Part shown: piece after piece, positions 36,082 to 45,139 of the stretch | Layout: each line of letters starts with the position of its first letter | Position numbering within the stretch: the first letter of the stretch is position 1 | Assembly: GCA_017442805.1 (NCBI GenBank) | Contig: JAFRZA010000020.1 | Coordinates: 1 to 64,000, forward strand | Reading direction: 5' to 3' | DNA from: Erysipelotrichaceae bacterium | GTDB lineage: Bacteria; Bacillota_I; Bacilli_A; Erysipelotrichales; Erysipelotrichaceae | DNA length: 64,000 nucleotides | Program-made: the position numbers and the translations under genes | The notes under the pieces: generated by a model | The model's database searches: none | Seen by the model: only the letters and a program-made list of their open reading frames with translations | Told to the model about the DNA's origin: nothing

Positions 36082-36612
36082 GTGCATCCGGAAGTCAATT
36101 CGCAGGTCTACATTCAGGCCTACAAGCACGATGGTACGCTGCACCGCACCTGGTCAATGGGTGATGTTCTGGAGGCTGACGAACAGCACTTCGTCATCAT
36201 CACCAACAAGAGCTGGGTGCTGGAGGAAAGCGGCTACCGTTGGAATACCCGTGAGCCGGCCGTCGGATATTATTATGCTGACAGGTGGTTCAATGTCATT
36301 GCGATGATCAGAGACGACAGTATTTACTACTATGTCAATCTCGCTTCACCGGCGCTTTATGACGGCGAAGCTGTCAAATTCATCGACTACGACATTGACT
36401 ACAAGATCTACGGCAAGGACCTGATCATTACCATGGACCAGGATGAATACTTCCTTCACAAGAAGATCATGCACTATCCCGATGAAATCGACGCCATCAT
36501 CCGCAGGACGATGAACGAGATCCTCGACGACGTGCACAGTCACCGTCCTCCCTTCAACCGGGAGTACGTGGAAGAACATTTCCAACAGTATCTGAAACAG
36601 CTGGCCAGGTAG
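36082..36612 (+). CDS. DUF402 nucleoside tri-/diphosphate phosphatase (Ntdp-like)
   Basis: 176 residues with GTG start and AGGAGG seven bases upstream. The DUF402 core is visible: YKHDGTLHRTW, YYADRWFNVIAM, YYYVNLASP, FIDYDIDYKIYGKDLIITMDQDEY. The paired aspartates and the D-x-D-E bind Mg2+ in characterised members, which hydrolyse nucleoside tri- and diphosphates. It lies 20 bases after thiT and probably shares its transcript, though a functional link to thiamine is not evident. Confidence 0.85.
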   Translation: MHPEVNSQVYIQAYKHDGTLHRTWSMGDVLEADEQHFVIITNKSWVLEESGYRWNTREPAVGYYYADRWFNVIAMIRDDSIYYYVNLASPALYDGEAVKFIDYDIDYKIYGKDLIITMDQDEYFLHKKIMHYPDEIDAIIRRTMNEILDDVHSHRPPFNREYVEEHFQQYLKQLAR

Positions 36613-36640
36613 CCGGCTGTTTTTTTTTGGGAAAAGAAAA

Positions 36641-36656
36641 AACCACTTTCGTGGTT
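36641..36656. terminator. Bidirectional terminator between convergent genes
   Basis: AACCAC and GTGGTT form a stem with a TTTC loop, preceded by AAAAAA and followed by CTTA; an earlier T-run (36620-36628) follows the DUF402 gene. Confidence 0.65.
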
Positions 36657-36657
36657 C

Positions 36658-37629
36658 TTAACAGACGATTTCGCCGTCTTTCATTATCGGCTTACCGTCA
36701 GCGGTTATGGTGGGGTTGTCAGTGACGATGTCGAAGTGTCCGGCGGCATCCTGCTTGCCGCCCAGTCCGCGGTTGCGGCCCAGACCGATATGGAAGGTGT
36801 GGAAGGCTGATTCGTCCTCAATGTAGGAAACCCCTCTGGTTCGGGAGATGCGATTGAGTCCGATGCCCAGCTCACCGGCCTTGTACATGTTTTCCGAATT
36901 GAATGATTCGATGTAGTTGAGCAGCTTCTGTGCGTCGCTGCCTTCGCTTTCAGCTGAGACGATCCGGCCGTTTTAAAAGATGACCTTGACCGTATTTTCA
37001 ACCAGGCCGATATAACCGAAGGAAGCGTCCAGATAGAGAACGCCGTTGGTCTTGTCCTCGTTAGGAGCTACGAACACTTCAAATGACGATGAACCGATCA
37101 GTCCCTTGCGTCCGGCCTTGCCGTTGAAGTAGCCGGGAGTTCTTCCTTCGATGTCGAAGTACAGGTCAGTCCCTTTTCCGGTGGTAACGTGAACGCTCTT
37201 GGCTCCTCTCATGACGTTGAGTATCCGCCTGGCGTCCCGGTAGGTGACCTGGGAATCCATCTGAATGAAGTCGTTTTCCAGCAGCGAAGTGCCGTCGGAA
37301 CAGGATAAGGGCAGGGAAAGGAAACGGGCGCCGTGTCTGACGGCGGTCTGAATGGCGTTGGTGGTGATGAAGGAGAAGTCGGTGGCGCCGATGATGACGT
37401 TTTCCTTGCAGAAGATGTCGGTCATGCTTTCAATTACTTCACCCTTCTGGACCAGCTGGGAATTCAGGATGGTGGTCTTCAGCACTGCGTCAGCGCCATA
37501 AGCCCAGCGGGAAATGGCTTCCGCTTCCTTCAGATGCGCTTCATCCGTGATAAAATGAATCAGTTCGTCCTTGCCGACGTTGAGCCAGTCGTGCAGGATG
37601 ATGGAGATTCCCTTGTCGATGTTGATCAT
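36658..37629 (-). pseudogene. M29-family aminopeptidase gene with one in-frame stop
   Basis: Reading from 37629 the frame gives 218 residues up to VKVIF, then TAA (36975-36973). It continues in the same frame with NGRIVSAES and a further 105 residues to 36658. Joined, it is a 323-residue aminopeptidase T-like (M29/COG2309) protein. The metal-binding part (A-G-E-L-G-I-G, H-T-F-H-I-G-L-G, G-H-F-D-I-V) lies after the stop, so the truncated product would be inactive. One substitution (for example AAA to TAA) explains it. A restart at the methionine at 36888 would give only the last 76 residues. Confidence 0.85.
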
Positions 37630-37685
37630 AGGCCATTCTTCTTTCTATGCTATAATAATACAATAAAAAGCGGAGGACGGACGAG

Positions 37686-38075
37686 ATGAATAAACTTCCC
37701 AGATATGATTTTGATAAACCGGTAAAGCTGCTGGAGTACCGGGCTCCGAAGTTTGACATCATTTTCTATTCGTTTCTTTTAAGCCTGATCATGGTAGCCG
37801 TGGTATGGCTGCTGTTCATTCACGGCGGCAAGTTTGAGATCAACTTCGTGCTCTGGAGGGTATTGGTTGCGATGCCTTTAGTGATGCTGGGCTACTGGCT
37901 CAGGGAACTGCTGAACGAACTGCGCGTCTACCCTCCCAAGCTGATGAAAAAGCACATCTGGTCGATCAGGGAAATGATGGAACTTACCGGAAAGGACCGC
38001 AAGCGTACCGAGGAGATCATGTCCCATGTCCTGGAAGCCTGCTTTACCGTCGACAGGAAGAACATTTCTGAATAA
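37686..38075 (+). CDS. Small membrane protein with two helices and cytoplasmic tail
   Basis: 129 residues. Two hydrophobic helices (about 24-45 and 53-70) are followed by a charged tail with R-E-M-M-E-L-T-G-K-D-R-K-R-T-E-E-I-M-S-H. CGGAGG precedes the ATG and a TATAAT box lies just upstream, between it and the divergent M29 gene. Function unknown. Confidence 0.7.
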   Translation: MNKLPRYDFDKPVKLLEYRAPKFDIIFYSFLLSLIMVAVVWLLFIHGGKFEINFVLWRVLVAMPLVMLGYWLRELLNELRVYPPKLMKKHIWSIREMMELTGKDRKRTEEIMSHVLEACFTVDRKNISE

Positions 38076-38098
38076 TTTTCATGGAAGAAAGAAAATTT

Positions 38099-38136
38099 AC
38101 ATGTTTGCCTGTAAGAACTTGCAGACATGTTTTTTT
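38099..38136 (+). terminator. Terminator before the DUF969 operon
   Basis: ACATGTTTGC pairs with GCAGACATGT (one bulge-like mismatch), followed by TTTTTTT. Confidence 0.75.
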
Positions 38137-38174
38137 CGTATTATAATGAGTACTAATTTAAGGAGGATATTTCT

Positions 38175-38861
38175 ATGCTAATTAAGTTAATTGGTGTGGC
38201 AATTGTCGTCGTTGGCTTAGTACTCAAGTTCGACACCATCGCAACAGTTGTCCTCGCCGGTCTGGTTACCGGCCTGGTTGGCGGCATGAGCATCATGGAC
38301 ATCCTGACGACTCTGGGTAACTCCTTCGTCACTCAGAGAACCGCAACCCTGTTCGTTCTCACCCTGCCGGCCATCGGTATCTGCGAAAGATTTGGTCTAA
38401 AGGAGAAGGCTATCGACTTCATCAGAAGCATCAAATCTGCCACTGCCGGCCGTGTCATCATCGTTTACGAAGCGATCAGAACGCTGGCTGCTGCCTTCTC
38501 GATCAGATTGGGCGGCCATCCGCAGTTCGTCCGTCCGGTCGTCGTTCCGATGGCTGAAGGCGCTGCCGTTGCCAAGTACGGTGAAATCAATGACAAGATG
38601 TCAGACATCATCAAGGGCGGTTCCGCCGGTGCTGAAAACTACGGTAACTTCTTCGCCCAGAACTGCTTCATGGGTTCTTCAGGAACTCTGCTGATCGCCG
38701 GCTTCCTGTCCGATCCGCTGGGTCTTGGCGAAACCGGTTCACTGGCCCTGCAGGTTGCCAAGTGGTCGATTCCTGTTGCCGTTATCTCCATGGTTTACGG
38801 CATTATAAGAAACCTCTGGCTGGACAAGCAGCTGGACAATGCTAGTAAAGGAGGTAAGTAA
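38175..38861 (+). CDS. DUF969 membrane protein
   Basis: 228 residues with about six hydrophobic segments; motifs RTATLFVLTLPAIGICERFGL and SAGAENYGNFFAQN are typical of DUF969. This family almost always precedes DUF979 and a pyroglutamyl peptidase gene, as here. The two membrane proteins resemble halves of an ion/substrate transporter, so import of pyroglutamyl peptides or 5-oxoproline is a reasonable inference. AAGGAGG lies before the start. Confidence 0.88.
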   Translation: MLIKLIGVAIVVVGLVLKFDTIATVVLAGLVTGLVGGMSIMDILTTLGNSFVTQRTATLFVLTLPAIGICERFGLKEKAIDFIRSIKSATAGRVIIVYEAIRTLAAAFSIRLGGHPQFVRPVVVPMAEGAAVAKYGEINDKMSDIIKGGSAGAENYGNFFAQNCFMGSSGTLLIAGFLSDPLGLGETGSLALQVAKWSIPVAVISMVYGIIRNLWLDKQLDNASKGGK

Positions 38862-38863
38862 AA

Positions 38864-39805
38864 ATGACTCCTGCTCAGATTTTAGGTGAAGTATTCTACA
38901 GTATTATCGGTTTGGTCTTCATTCTGGTTGGCGCCAAGGCGCTGAAGGATGAGGGCTGTTCAAAGAAACTGACGACCGCGGCCTTCTGGTTCCTGCTGGC
39001 CTTCACATTCATTGCCGGACCGTGGGTCCCGAAGTGGCTGGTCGGCGCTGCCATCGTCGTCATGGCCTGTCTGACCGCTATCGGCGGTGTCGTACAGTCC
39101 AAGAATGACGTACCTGATCCCGTTGAAGTTCGCAAGCATGCTGATGAACTGGGCTATAAGATCTTTATCCCGGCTCTGTGCATTGCTGTTGTCGCCGTTG
39201 TCGGCGCTACCCTTGGTTCCAAGGTTCCGGCGCTCAGCTGGCTGACTGCCAATAATGCCATCGGTCTCTCCGGTGTCGTCGCTCTGTTTGCCGTCCTGCT
39301 GCTTACCAAGGCTTCTCCGAAGTACGCTGCCGTTGACGGTGCCAGATTAATGGACAACGTCTCCACCACCGGTATTCTGCCGCAGCTGCTGTCCGCTTTA
39401 GGCGCACTGTTTACCGCTGCCGGTGTCGGTGATGCCGTATCCTACTACGTATCAATGGTCGTTCCGGAAAACAACATTCTGGTCGCCTGCTTCATTTACT
39501 GCTTAGGCATGGCCCTGTTCACCATGATCATGGGTAACGGCTTCGCTGCCTTCACCGTCATCATGACCGGTATCGGCGTTCCGTTCCTGATCAATCAGGG
39601 TGCTGATCCGATCGTTGTCGGTGCCTTAGGTCTGACCGCCGCTTACTGCGGCACTCTGTGCACTCCGATGGCTGCCAACTTCAACATCGTACCGGCGGCT
39701 CTGTTGGAAACCAAGAACAAGTACGCCGTCATTGCCTCTCAGGTTCCGTTCGCTGTCGCAATGCTGCTGACGCACGTTGCCCTGCTGTACTTCTTCGCGT
39801 TCTAA
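38864..39805 (+). CDS. DUF979 membrane protein
   Basis: 313 residues with about nine hydrophobic segments (e.g. VFILVGAKALKDEG, YCGTLCTPMAANFNIVPAALLE). It starts 2 bases after the DUF969 stop, with AAGGAGG inside the DUF969 end. DUF979 forms a conserved gene pair with DUF969, and pcp follows after 9 bases. Transport partner of DUF969 by context. Confidence 0.88.
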   Translation: MTPAQILGEVFYSIIGLVFILVGAKALKDEGCSKKLTTAAFWFLLAFTFIAGPWVPKWLVGAAIVVMACLTAIGGVVQSKNDVPDPVEVRKHADELGYKIFIPALCIAVVAVVGATLGSKVPALSWLTANNAIGLSGVVALFAVLLLTKASPKYAAVDGARLMDNVSTTGILPQLLSALGALFTAAGVGDAVSYYVSMVVPENNILVACFIYCLGMALFTMIMGNGFAAFTVIMTGIGVPFLINQGADPIVVGALGLTAAYCGTLCTPMAANFNIVPAALLETKNKYAVIASQVPFAVAMLLTHVALLYFFAF

Positions 39806-39814
39806 GGTGACCGT

Positions 39815-40426
39815 ATGAAGATACTGCTTACCGGTTTTGAACCATTCGGCGGCGAGACCGTAAATCCGGCTCAGGAAGCGGTTGCGCTGGTAAAGGATGA
39901 AATCAAAGGCGCGCAGATCGTCAAGTGCTACGTACCGGTGGTATTCGGTAAGGCAATCGAGACCGTTCATGCAGCGATGGTAAAGGAAAATCCCGATGTC
40001 GTATTCTGCATCGGCCAGGCCGGTGGCAGATTCGAAGTCACTCCCGAAAGAGTGGCCATCAACTGCGACGATGCCAGGATCCCTGATAACGAAGGCAATC
40101 AGCCTGTCGATCAGCCGGTCTTCAAGGATGGAGCCAACGCCTACTTCTCGACCCTTCCGATCAAGAAGATGGTCGAATACATGAAGAAGGCCAACGTTCC
40201 GGCGGCCATTTCCAACACCGCAGGCACTTATGTCTGCAATCACCTGATGTATGGAGTATGCTACTACGTCGCGAAGGAATTCCCCAATGCGATCGGCGGC
40301 TTCATGCATGTGCCCTTCCTGCACGAACAGGTCATGAACAAAAAGGAAACGGCGTCCCTTTCCAAGGACGATGTCGTTAAGGCCATCGAGGCTTCCATCG
40401 AAGCCATCGTCGATTCCAAAGCATAA
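39815..40426 (+). CDS. pcp: Pyroglutamyl-peptidase I
   Basis: 203-residue cysteine peptidase (C15) that removes N-terminal pyroglutamate. The catalytic triad is present: E78 (G-R-F-E-V-T-P-E-R), C141 (T-Y-V-C-N-H-L) and H165 (G-G-F-M-H-V-P-F). The N-terminus [11 protein letters not shown] is the family hallmark. Its place behind DUF969-DUF979 suggests that it processes the peptides brought in by those membrane proteins. Confidence 0.95.
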   Translation: MKILLTGFEPFGGETVNPAQEAVALVKDEIKGAQIVKCYVPVVFGKAIETVHAAMVKENPDVVFCIGQAGGRFEVTPERVAINCDDARIPDNEGNQPVDQPVFKDGANAYFSTLPIKKMVEYMKKANVPAAISNTAGTYVCNHLMYGVCYYVAKEFPNAIGGFMHVPFLHEQVMNKKETASLSKDDVVKAIEASIEAIVDSKA

Positions 40427-40428
40427 CT

Positions 40429-40453
40429 GAAAAGAAGCTCCGGCTCCTTTTCT
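40429..40453 (+). terminator. Weak terminator after pcp
   Basis: GAAAAG-A-AGC pairs with GCT-C-CTTTTC around a short loop (unpaired A and C as internal mismatch), followed by TTT. Confidence 0.5.
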
Positions 40454-40534
40454 TTCGTTGAATAAGAAGACAGCAGGCCTGGTGGTCAGTTGTCTTTTAT
40501 TATGCTAAAATGAAAAAAAGAGTGGTGATGTATC

Positions 40535-41191
40535 ATGAAGAGAGTAATCGCAGTAGTTGATGATGAGAAGGACCTGAACGAACTGATCAGCCGTTATCTG
40601 CAGAATGAAGGCTACGAGGTCCGCAGTTTCTATACCTTTGAAAGCACCATGGATCATGTCCAGGACAGCGACATCGACCTGTGGCTTTTGGACATCATGC
40701 TGGATGAGGGCAGTGGCTACGACCTGCTGGAATCTATCAAGAAGTACCACAGCGACAAGCCGATCGTTTTCATCAGCGCCCGCGACCAGGAGTTTGACCG
40801 CGTGCTGGGCCTGGAAAAGGGCGGCGATGACTACATCACCAAGCCCTTCAACATGAAGGAAGTTGTTTTGCGAATCAACAACATCATCAAGCGCTTCTAC
40901 CGCGAGGAAAACAAGATTGAGATCGACGGTTACGTCATTGATGAGCAGCAGCGCAAGGTCTCTGACGGCGTCAATAACATCGATCTGACCACCAAGGAAT
41001 TCGACCTGCTGATGATGTTCGTCCACAAGAAGGGCGTGGCCCTTTCCCGTGATGACATTCTGCGCACGGTCTGGGACGAAGACTTCTTCGGTTCCGACCG
41101 CGTCGTTGACGATACCAAGCGCCGTCTGTGCAAGAAGATGCCCAATCTGAGCATCAACACCCTCTACGGCTACGGGTACAGGTTAGGTTAA
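40535..41191 (+). CDS. OmpR-family response regulator
   Basis: 218 residues. Receiver domain with acidic D9/D10, phospho-acceptor D53 (LWLLDIML), S81 and K103 (ITKPF), then an OmpR/PhoB winged helix (LTTKEFDLLMMFVHKKGVALSRDDILRTVW ... R-V-V-D-D-T-K-R-R-L). Its stop directly abuts the sensor kinase start. The signal is unknown; no target gene is adjacent. Confidence 0.93.
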   Translation: MKRVIAVVDDEKDLNELISRYLQNEGYEVRSFYTFESTMDHVQDSDIDLWLLDIMLDEGSGYDLLESIKKYHSDKPIVFISARDQEFDRVLGLEKGGDDYITKPFNMKEVVLRINNIIKRFYREENKIEIDGYVIDEQQRKVSDGVNNIDLTTKEFDLLMMFVHKKGVALSRDDILRTVWDEDFFGSDRVVDDTKRRLCKKMPNLSINTLYGYGYRLG

Positions 41192-42568
41192 ATGCGCAAG
41201 ATCCTGAGATCATTAGCGAACATGTCGCTGCTTCAGCAGCTGTCGGCAATCATCATCGTGTTTGTCGGCATTTTCATCGGCTTCTTTACCATTTACCTGA
41301 GAGGCAACATCGATGACTTCGTGACCAATCAGTGCATGAACATCATTCAGCGTTCCCAGCAGACCGTCATCGACAACGTCGTTTCCGGCAAGCAGGGCTA
41401 CTCGGAACTGACCTACGATTCCGACGTCATGCACTTCGTCTTCCAGCGCGACAAGCTGAAGACCTACTACGGCAGCGCGACCTATTCGGAGGAATTTCTG
41501 AAGGACATCACCAGGATGGTGGCCGCTCATGGCAGCGGCTGGATCGAATCCAACGTCGATCTGGAAGGCAAGATGTACTACTACCGCCTATACACCATCG
41601 ATTCCGCTACCAAGGTCATATCCCTGATGGATGAGAACTACGGCAAGTCGATCGCCTCGACGCTGCTTTCATCGGTGTCAAACAATACCGCCCTGATCTT
41701 CTCGCTGATGTTCTTTCTGCTGATGATCTGGGTCGGCACGATCATCACGCCGCTGCATCAGATCCAGTCCTATGTGGAAAAGGTCAGAAAGGGCGATGAA
41801 CAGGCCGTGATGACGGTGGAAAGAGGCGACGAGATCGGCGAGATGGCCCGGGCTCTGGTCGACATGAAGGAAGAGATCGAAGATCAGGAAAAGACCAAGG
41901 AGGAAATGATCCACAACATTTCCCATGATCTGAAAACCCCGATCGCGATCATCAAGTCCTATGCCGAGTCCATCCGCGACGGCATTTACCCCTACGATAC
42001 ATTGGAGGGCAGCGTTGATGTCATCATTGAAAACGCCGACCGGCTTTCCAAGAAAGTCCAGTCCCTGCTGTTCCTCAACCGCCTGGACTACGTGATGGAT
42101 CAGGAAAGGGACACCGACAAGACCACTGACATGATCACTCTGGTCAACAACGTCTGCCAGTCCTTCAAGATGATCAGACCGGAAGTCAAGGTCGAAAAGT
42201 ACCTGCAGAAGGGCGTTACCTTTAAGGGCGATGAGGAAAGCTGGCGCATCGTGCTTTCCAACTTGCTGGACAATGCCCTGCGCTACGCGGAAAGCGAGGT
42301 CGTCATCGACGTCCACGATGACATGCTGACGGTCTTCAATGACGGCCAGCCGATCTCCGAAGAGCAGCAGAAACGCCTTTTCAAGCCCTTTGAAAGAGGT
42401 GACAAGGGCAAGTTCGGTCTGGGCTTATCCATCTGTTACAAGGTCTGCAACACCTACGGTTACAAGATTGAGGAAGAGAACATGCCCAACGGCGTCATCT
42501 TCATCATCAGCGCCAAGGAACCGGCCGAAGTGAAGAAGGACCGCAAGAGCGCCAAGGGCAAAAAGTAG
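41192..42568 (+). CDS. Membrane sensor histidine kinase
   Basis: 458 residues. TM1 (about 14-36), extracellular sensor (about 37-165), TM2 (about 167-190), HAMP, H-box N-I-S-H-D-L-K-T-P with H245, N-box L-S-N-L-L-D-N-A-L-R-Y, and G-box F-G-L-G-L-S-I-C. Start immediately follows the response-regulator stop. The sensor domain has no recognisable fold to me. The tail is rich in Lys. Confidence 0.93.
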   Translation: MRKILRSLANMSLLQQLSAIIIVFVGIFIGFFTIYLRGNIDDFVTNQCMNIIQRSQQTVIDNVVSGKQGYSELTYDSDVMHFVFQRDKLKTYYGSATYSEEFLKDITRMVAAHGSGWIESNVDLEGKMYYYRLYTIDSATKVISLMDENYGKSIASTLLSSVSNNTALIFSLMFFLLMIWVGTIITPLHQIQSYVEKVRKGDEQAVMTVERGDEIGEMARALVDMKEEIEDQEKTKEEMIHNISHDLKTPIAIIKSYAESIRDGIYPYDTLEGSVDVIIENADRLSKKVQSLLFLNRLDYVMDQERDTDKTTDMITLVNNVCQSFKMIRPEVKVEKYLQKGVTFKGDEESWRIVLSNLLDNALRYAESEVVIDVHDDMLTVFNDGQPISEEQQKRLFKPFERGDKGKFGLGLSICYKVCNTYGYKIEEENMPNGVIFIISAKEPAEVKKDRKSAKGKK

Positions 42569-42589
42569 GCCGCTCAATTGAACGTCATT

Positions 42590-42613
42590 AACAATATCTG
42601 TTAAAATATTGTT
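42590..42613 (+). promoter_or_regulatory. Inverted repeat upstream of deoD, possible operator
   Basis: AACAATAT and ATATTGTT form a perfect 8-bp inverted repeat around CTGTTAAA, 31 bases before the deoD start. A hairpin of A/T pairs is a poor terminator, so an operator for a repressor is more likely. A -10-like TAAAAT lies in its centre. Confidence 0.45.
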
Positions 42614-42643
42614 GACAATAATCTCAGGAGGAAATAATTAGAG

Positions 42644-43369
42644 ATGAGTACACCACATAACAGCGCCGAAAGAGGCGATATCGCCAAGCTGGTCTTAATG
42701 CCGGGCGATCCTTTAAGAGCCAAGGTCGTTGCCGAGACCTATCTGGAGAATCCGGTTCAGATCAACAGTGTCAGAGGCATGCTGGGCTATACCGGCACCT
42801 ACAAGGGCCACAAGGTCACCGTCATGGGTTCGGGCATGGGCATGCCGTCAATCGGCATCTATTCCTATGAACTGTTCAATTTCTACGATGTCGAAGCCAT
42901 CATCCGCATCGGCTCCACCGGCGCCATGCTGCCGGAGATCAACCTGTATGATGTCATTCTGGCCTCAGCTGCCTATTCCGAATCATCATATGCCTATCAG
43001 CAGGGCGGCGTCAGCGACAAAGTCATCAAGCCTTCCGAAGAATTAAACGAAATTCTCCGCAAGAACGCTGCCAGGCTCGGTTATCCGTTAGTTGAAGGCG
43101 TCGTCAATTCATCCGATGTCTTCTACTACGACGAATCAGTAGCCGCCGAGCGCATCACCACAGCCGTTGAGCAGTATCATGCCTGCTGCGCGGAAATGGA
43201 GTCATTCGCTCTGTTCCACAACGCCAACATGGCCGGCAAGAAAGCTGCCTGCCTGCTGACCGTTTCCGACAGCATCGTCAACCATCAGGAAACCACGGCG
43301 GAAGAGAGACAGAACTCCTTCACCAGAATGATGGAAATCGCTCTGGAGGCTGCTGAAGCATATGACTAG
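42644..43369 (+). CDS. deoD: Purine-nucleoside phosphorylase (DeoD type)
   Basis: 241 residues, hexameric PNP that splits purine (deoxy)nucleosides with phosphate. Motifs: MPGDPLRAK (phosphate binding), G-S-G-M-G-M-P-S-I-G-I-Y-S-Y, R-I-G-S-T-G-A-M, E-M-E-S-F-A-L (ribose) and T-V-S-D-S. CAGGAGG lies ahead of the ATG. The gene overlaps gdhA by 8 bases. Confidence 0.95.
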   Translation: MSTPHNSAERGDIAKLVLMPGDPLRAKVVAETYLENPVQINSVRGMLGYTGTYKGHKVTVMGSGMGMPSIGIYSYELFNFYDVEAIIRIGSTGAMLPEINLYDVILASAAYSESSYAYQQGGVSDKVIKPSEELNEILRKNAARLGYPLVEGVVNSSDVFYYDESVAAERITTAVEQYHACCAEMESFALFHNANMAGKKAACLLTVSDSIVNHQETTAEERQNSFTRMMEIALEAAEAYD

Positions 43370-44699
43370 CAGCTACATTGAAAGAATACTGCATCAAATC
43401 GAGATAAACGACCCGGAACAGCCGGAATTCATTCAGGCAGTTACTGAAGTACTTACTTCGCTGCAGGCTGTTATCGAAGCGCATCCGGAATACGAGAAAC
43501 AGGCGATCCTGGAACGCCTGATCGAACCGGAACGCACCATCATCTTCAAGGTTCCGGTGGAAATGGATGACCATCACGTCGAAGTCTACCGCGGCTTCCG
43601 CATCCAGCACAGCAGTGCCCTGGGCCCCTACAAAGGCGGCATCCGCTTCAACCCCAACGTCAACCTTTCAGTCATGAAATTCCTGGCCTTTGAACAGACG
43701 TTCAAGAACGCCCTGACCGGCCTGCCCTTAGGCGGCGGCAAGGGCGGCAGCAACTTCGACCCCAAGGGCAAGAGCGAAGGTGAGATCAGAAGATTCTGCG
43801 AAAGCTTCATGACCGAGCTTTACCGTCACATCGGTCCGGAAAAGGACGTTCCCGCCGGTGACATGGGCGTCGGCGGCCGGGAGATCGGCTATCTGTACGG
43901 AACCTACCACCGGCTGCTGGCGGAAAGCCGGCTGGGCGCCATTACCGGCAAGGGCGTCGGCTATGGCGGCTCACTGGCCCGCAAGGAAGCTACCGGCTAT
44001 GGTCTGGTCTACTTCGTCAGCGAAGTGCTGAAGAACCACCCGATCGACAAGCCGCGCGCCGTCATCTCCGGCAGCGGCAACGTCGCCATCTATGCCTGCC
44101 AGAAGGCCAGGGAACTGGGCTGGAAGGTCATCGGCATGTCCGATTCCAAGGGCTACATTCTGGATGAAGACCTGGATCTGGAAACCGTCCGGAAGATCAA
44201 GGAAGAAATGCGCGTCTCCCTGGAGAAGTATCCGGAGATGGCCGGACACGGAATCTATGGAACCGGCAGCATCTACGATACCGACTTCAAGGCCGACATC
44301 GTCATGCCCTGCGCCTGCCAGAATGAAATTGACCTCAGGAGGGCCAAGCATCTGAAGGAAAGCGGCGTCCAGATCGTGGCTGAAGGCGCCAACATGCCCG
44401 ACAGCAACGAAGCCATCGCCTTCTACAAGGAAAACGGCGTTATCTTCGTTCCGGGCAAGGCTTCCAACGCCGGCGGCGTCGCCACCAGCGGTCTGGAAAT
44501 GAGCCAGAACGGCCAGCATCTGGGCTGGAGTTTCGAGGAAGTCGATAACCGGCTGCATCACATCATGATCAGCATTCACCAGCAGTGCCGTGATGCCTGC
44601 CGCAAGTACGGACTGCCGGAAGACGACTACGTCTCCGGTGCCAACATCGCCGGCTTCACCAGAGTGGTGGAGGCGATGATCGCTCAGGGAATCTATTAG
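43362..44699 (+). CDS. gdhA: Glutamate dehydrogenase (NADP-type)
   Basis: 445 residues. Substrate pocket and catalytic lysine in K-G-G-I-R-F...L-P-L-G-G-G-K-G-G; P-A-G-D-M-G-V-G-G-R-E-I-G-Y; Rossmann fold with ISGSGNVAIYACQKA. The length and motifs fit the hexameric bacterial GdhA. It interconverts glutamate with 2-oxoglutarate plus ammonia. It starts 8 bases inside deoD, which links purine salvage and nitrogen metabolism on one transcript and ends at a strong terminator. Confidence 0.95.
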   Translation: MTSSYIERILHQIEINDPEQPEFIQAVTEVLTSLQAVIEAHPEYEKQAILERLIEPERTIIFKVPVEMDDHHVEVYRGFRIQHSSALGPYKGGIRFNPNVNLSVMKFLAFEQTFKNALTGLPLGGGKGGSNFDPKGKSEGEIRRFCESFMTELYRHIGPEKDVPAGDMGVGGREIGYLYGTYHRLLAESRLGAITGKGVGYGGSLARKEATGYGLVYFVSEVLKNHPIDKPRAVISGSGNVAIYACQKARELGWKVIGMSDSKGYILDEDLDLETVRKIKEEMRVSLEKYPEMAGHGIYGTGSIYDTDFKADIVMPCACQNEIDLRRAKHLKESGVQIVAEGANMPDSNEAIAFYKENGVIFVPGKASNAGGVATSGLEMSQNGQHLGWSFEEVDNRLHHIMISIHQQCRDACRKYGLPEDDYVSGANIAGFTRVVEAMIAQGIY

Positions 44700-44722
44700 T
44701 TTTCGAATAATAAGAAGAACTG

Positions 44723-44745
44723 ACCCGGGCAATGCCCGGGTTTTC
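44723..44745 (+). terminator. Strong terminator after gdhA
   Basis: ACCCGGGC and GCCCGGGT stem with AAT loop and TTTTCTT tail. Confidence 0.9.
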
Positions 44746-44821
44746 TTGTGGAAATCAGGATTTGGACGATGTGACGGTAATAATGAATTGGGACTGCCTG
44801 CGTAGATTACCCTCTCGAAAA

Positions 44822-44850
44822 TTGACGTACAGTAAATTGTACGTTATAAT
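44822..44850 (+). promoter_or_regulatory. yefM-yoeB promoter with embedded operator
   Basis: TTGACG (-35) and TATAAT (-10) are spaced by 17 bases. Between them lie ACGTAC and GTACGT, an inverted repeat with 8-base spacer. YefM-YoeB complexes are known to bind TGTACA-type hexamers; here the second arm reads TTGTACG. Binding here would block RNA polymerase, the classic autorepression arrangement. Confidence 0.8.
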
Positions 44851-44872
44851 GCAGGCAGGAAAGGAGGCCCGT

Positions 44873-45139
44873 ATGATGATTGCCCTGAACTATTCGCAGT
44901 TCCGTGAGAATATGAAAACATATATGGACAATGTGTGTGATGATTATGAGACACTGACCATCACCCGCAAGGACAACCGCAACGTCGTCGTCATTTCCGA
45001 AGAAGCTTATAACAATCTTCTGGAAAATGTCTACATCATGAGCAATAAGGCCAACTATGACTGGCTGATGGAATCACTGAAGCAGCTGGAAGAAGGCCGG
45101 GCTGAAAGACACGAACTCATTGAGGTTTCCGATGAATAA
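44873..45139 (+). CDS. yefM: YefM/Phd-family antitoxin
   Basis: 88 residues. Phd/YefM DNA-binding domain (NYSQFRENMKTYMDNVC...ITRKDNRNVVVISEEAYNNLLEN) and an acidic C-terminal toxin-binding helix. AAAGGAGG before ATG at 44873. Neutralises YoeB and, with it, represses the operon. Confidence 0.93.
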   Translation: MMIALNYSQFRENMKTYMDNVCDDYETLTITRKDNRNVVVISEEAYNNLLENVYIMSNKANYDWLMESLKQLEEGRAERHELIEVSDE

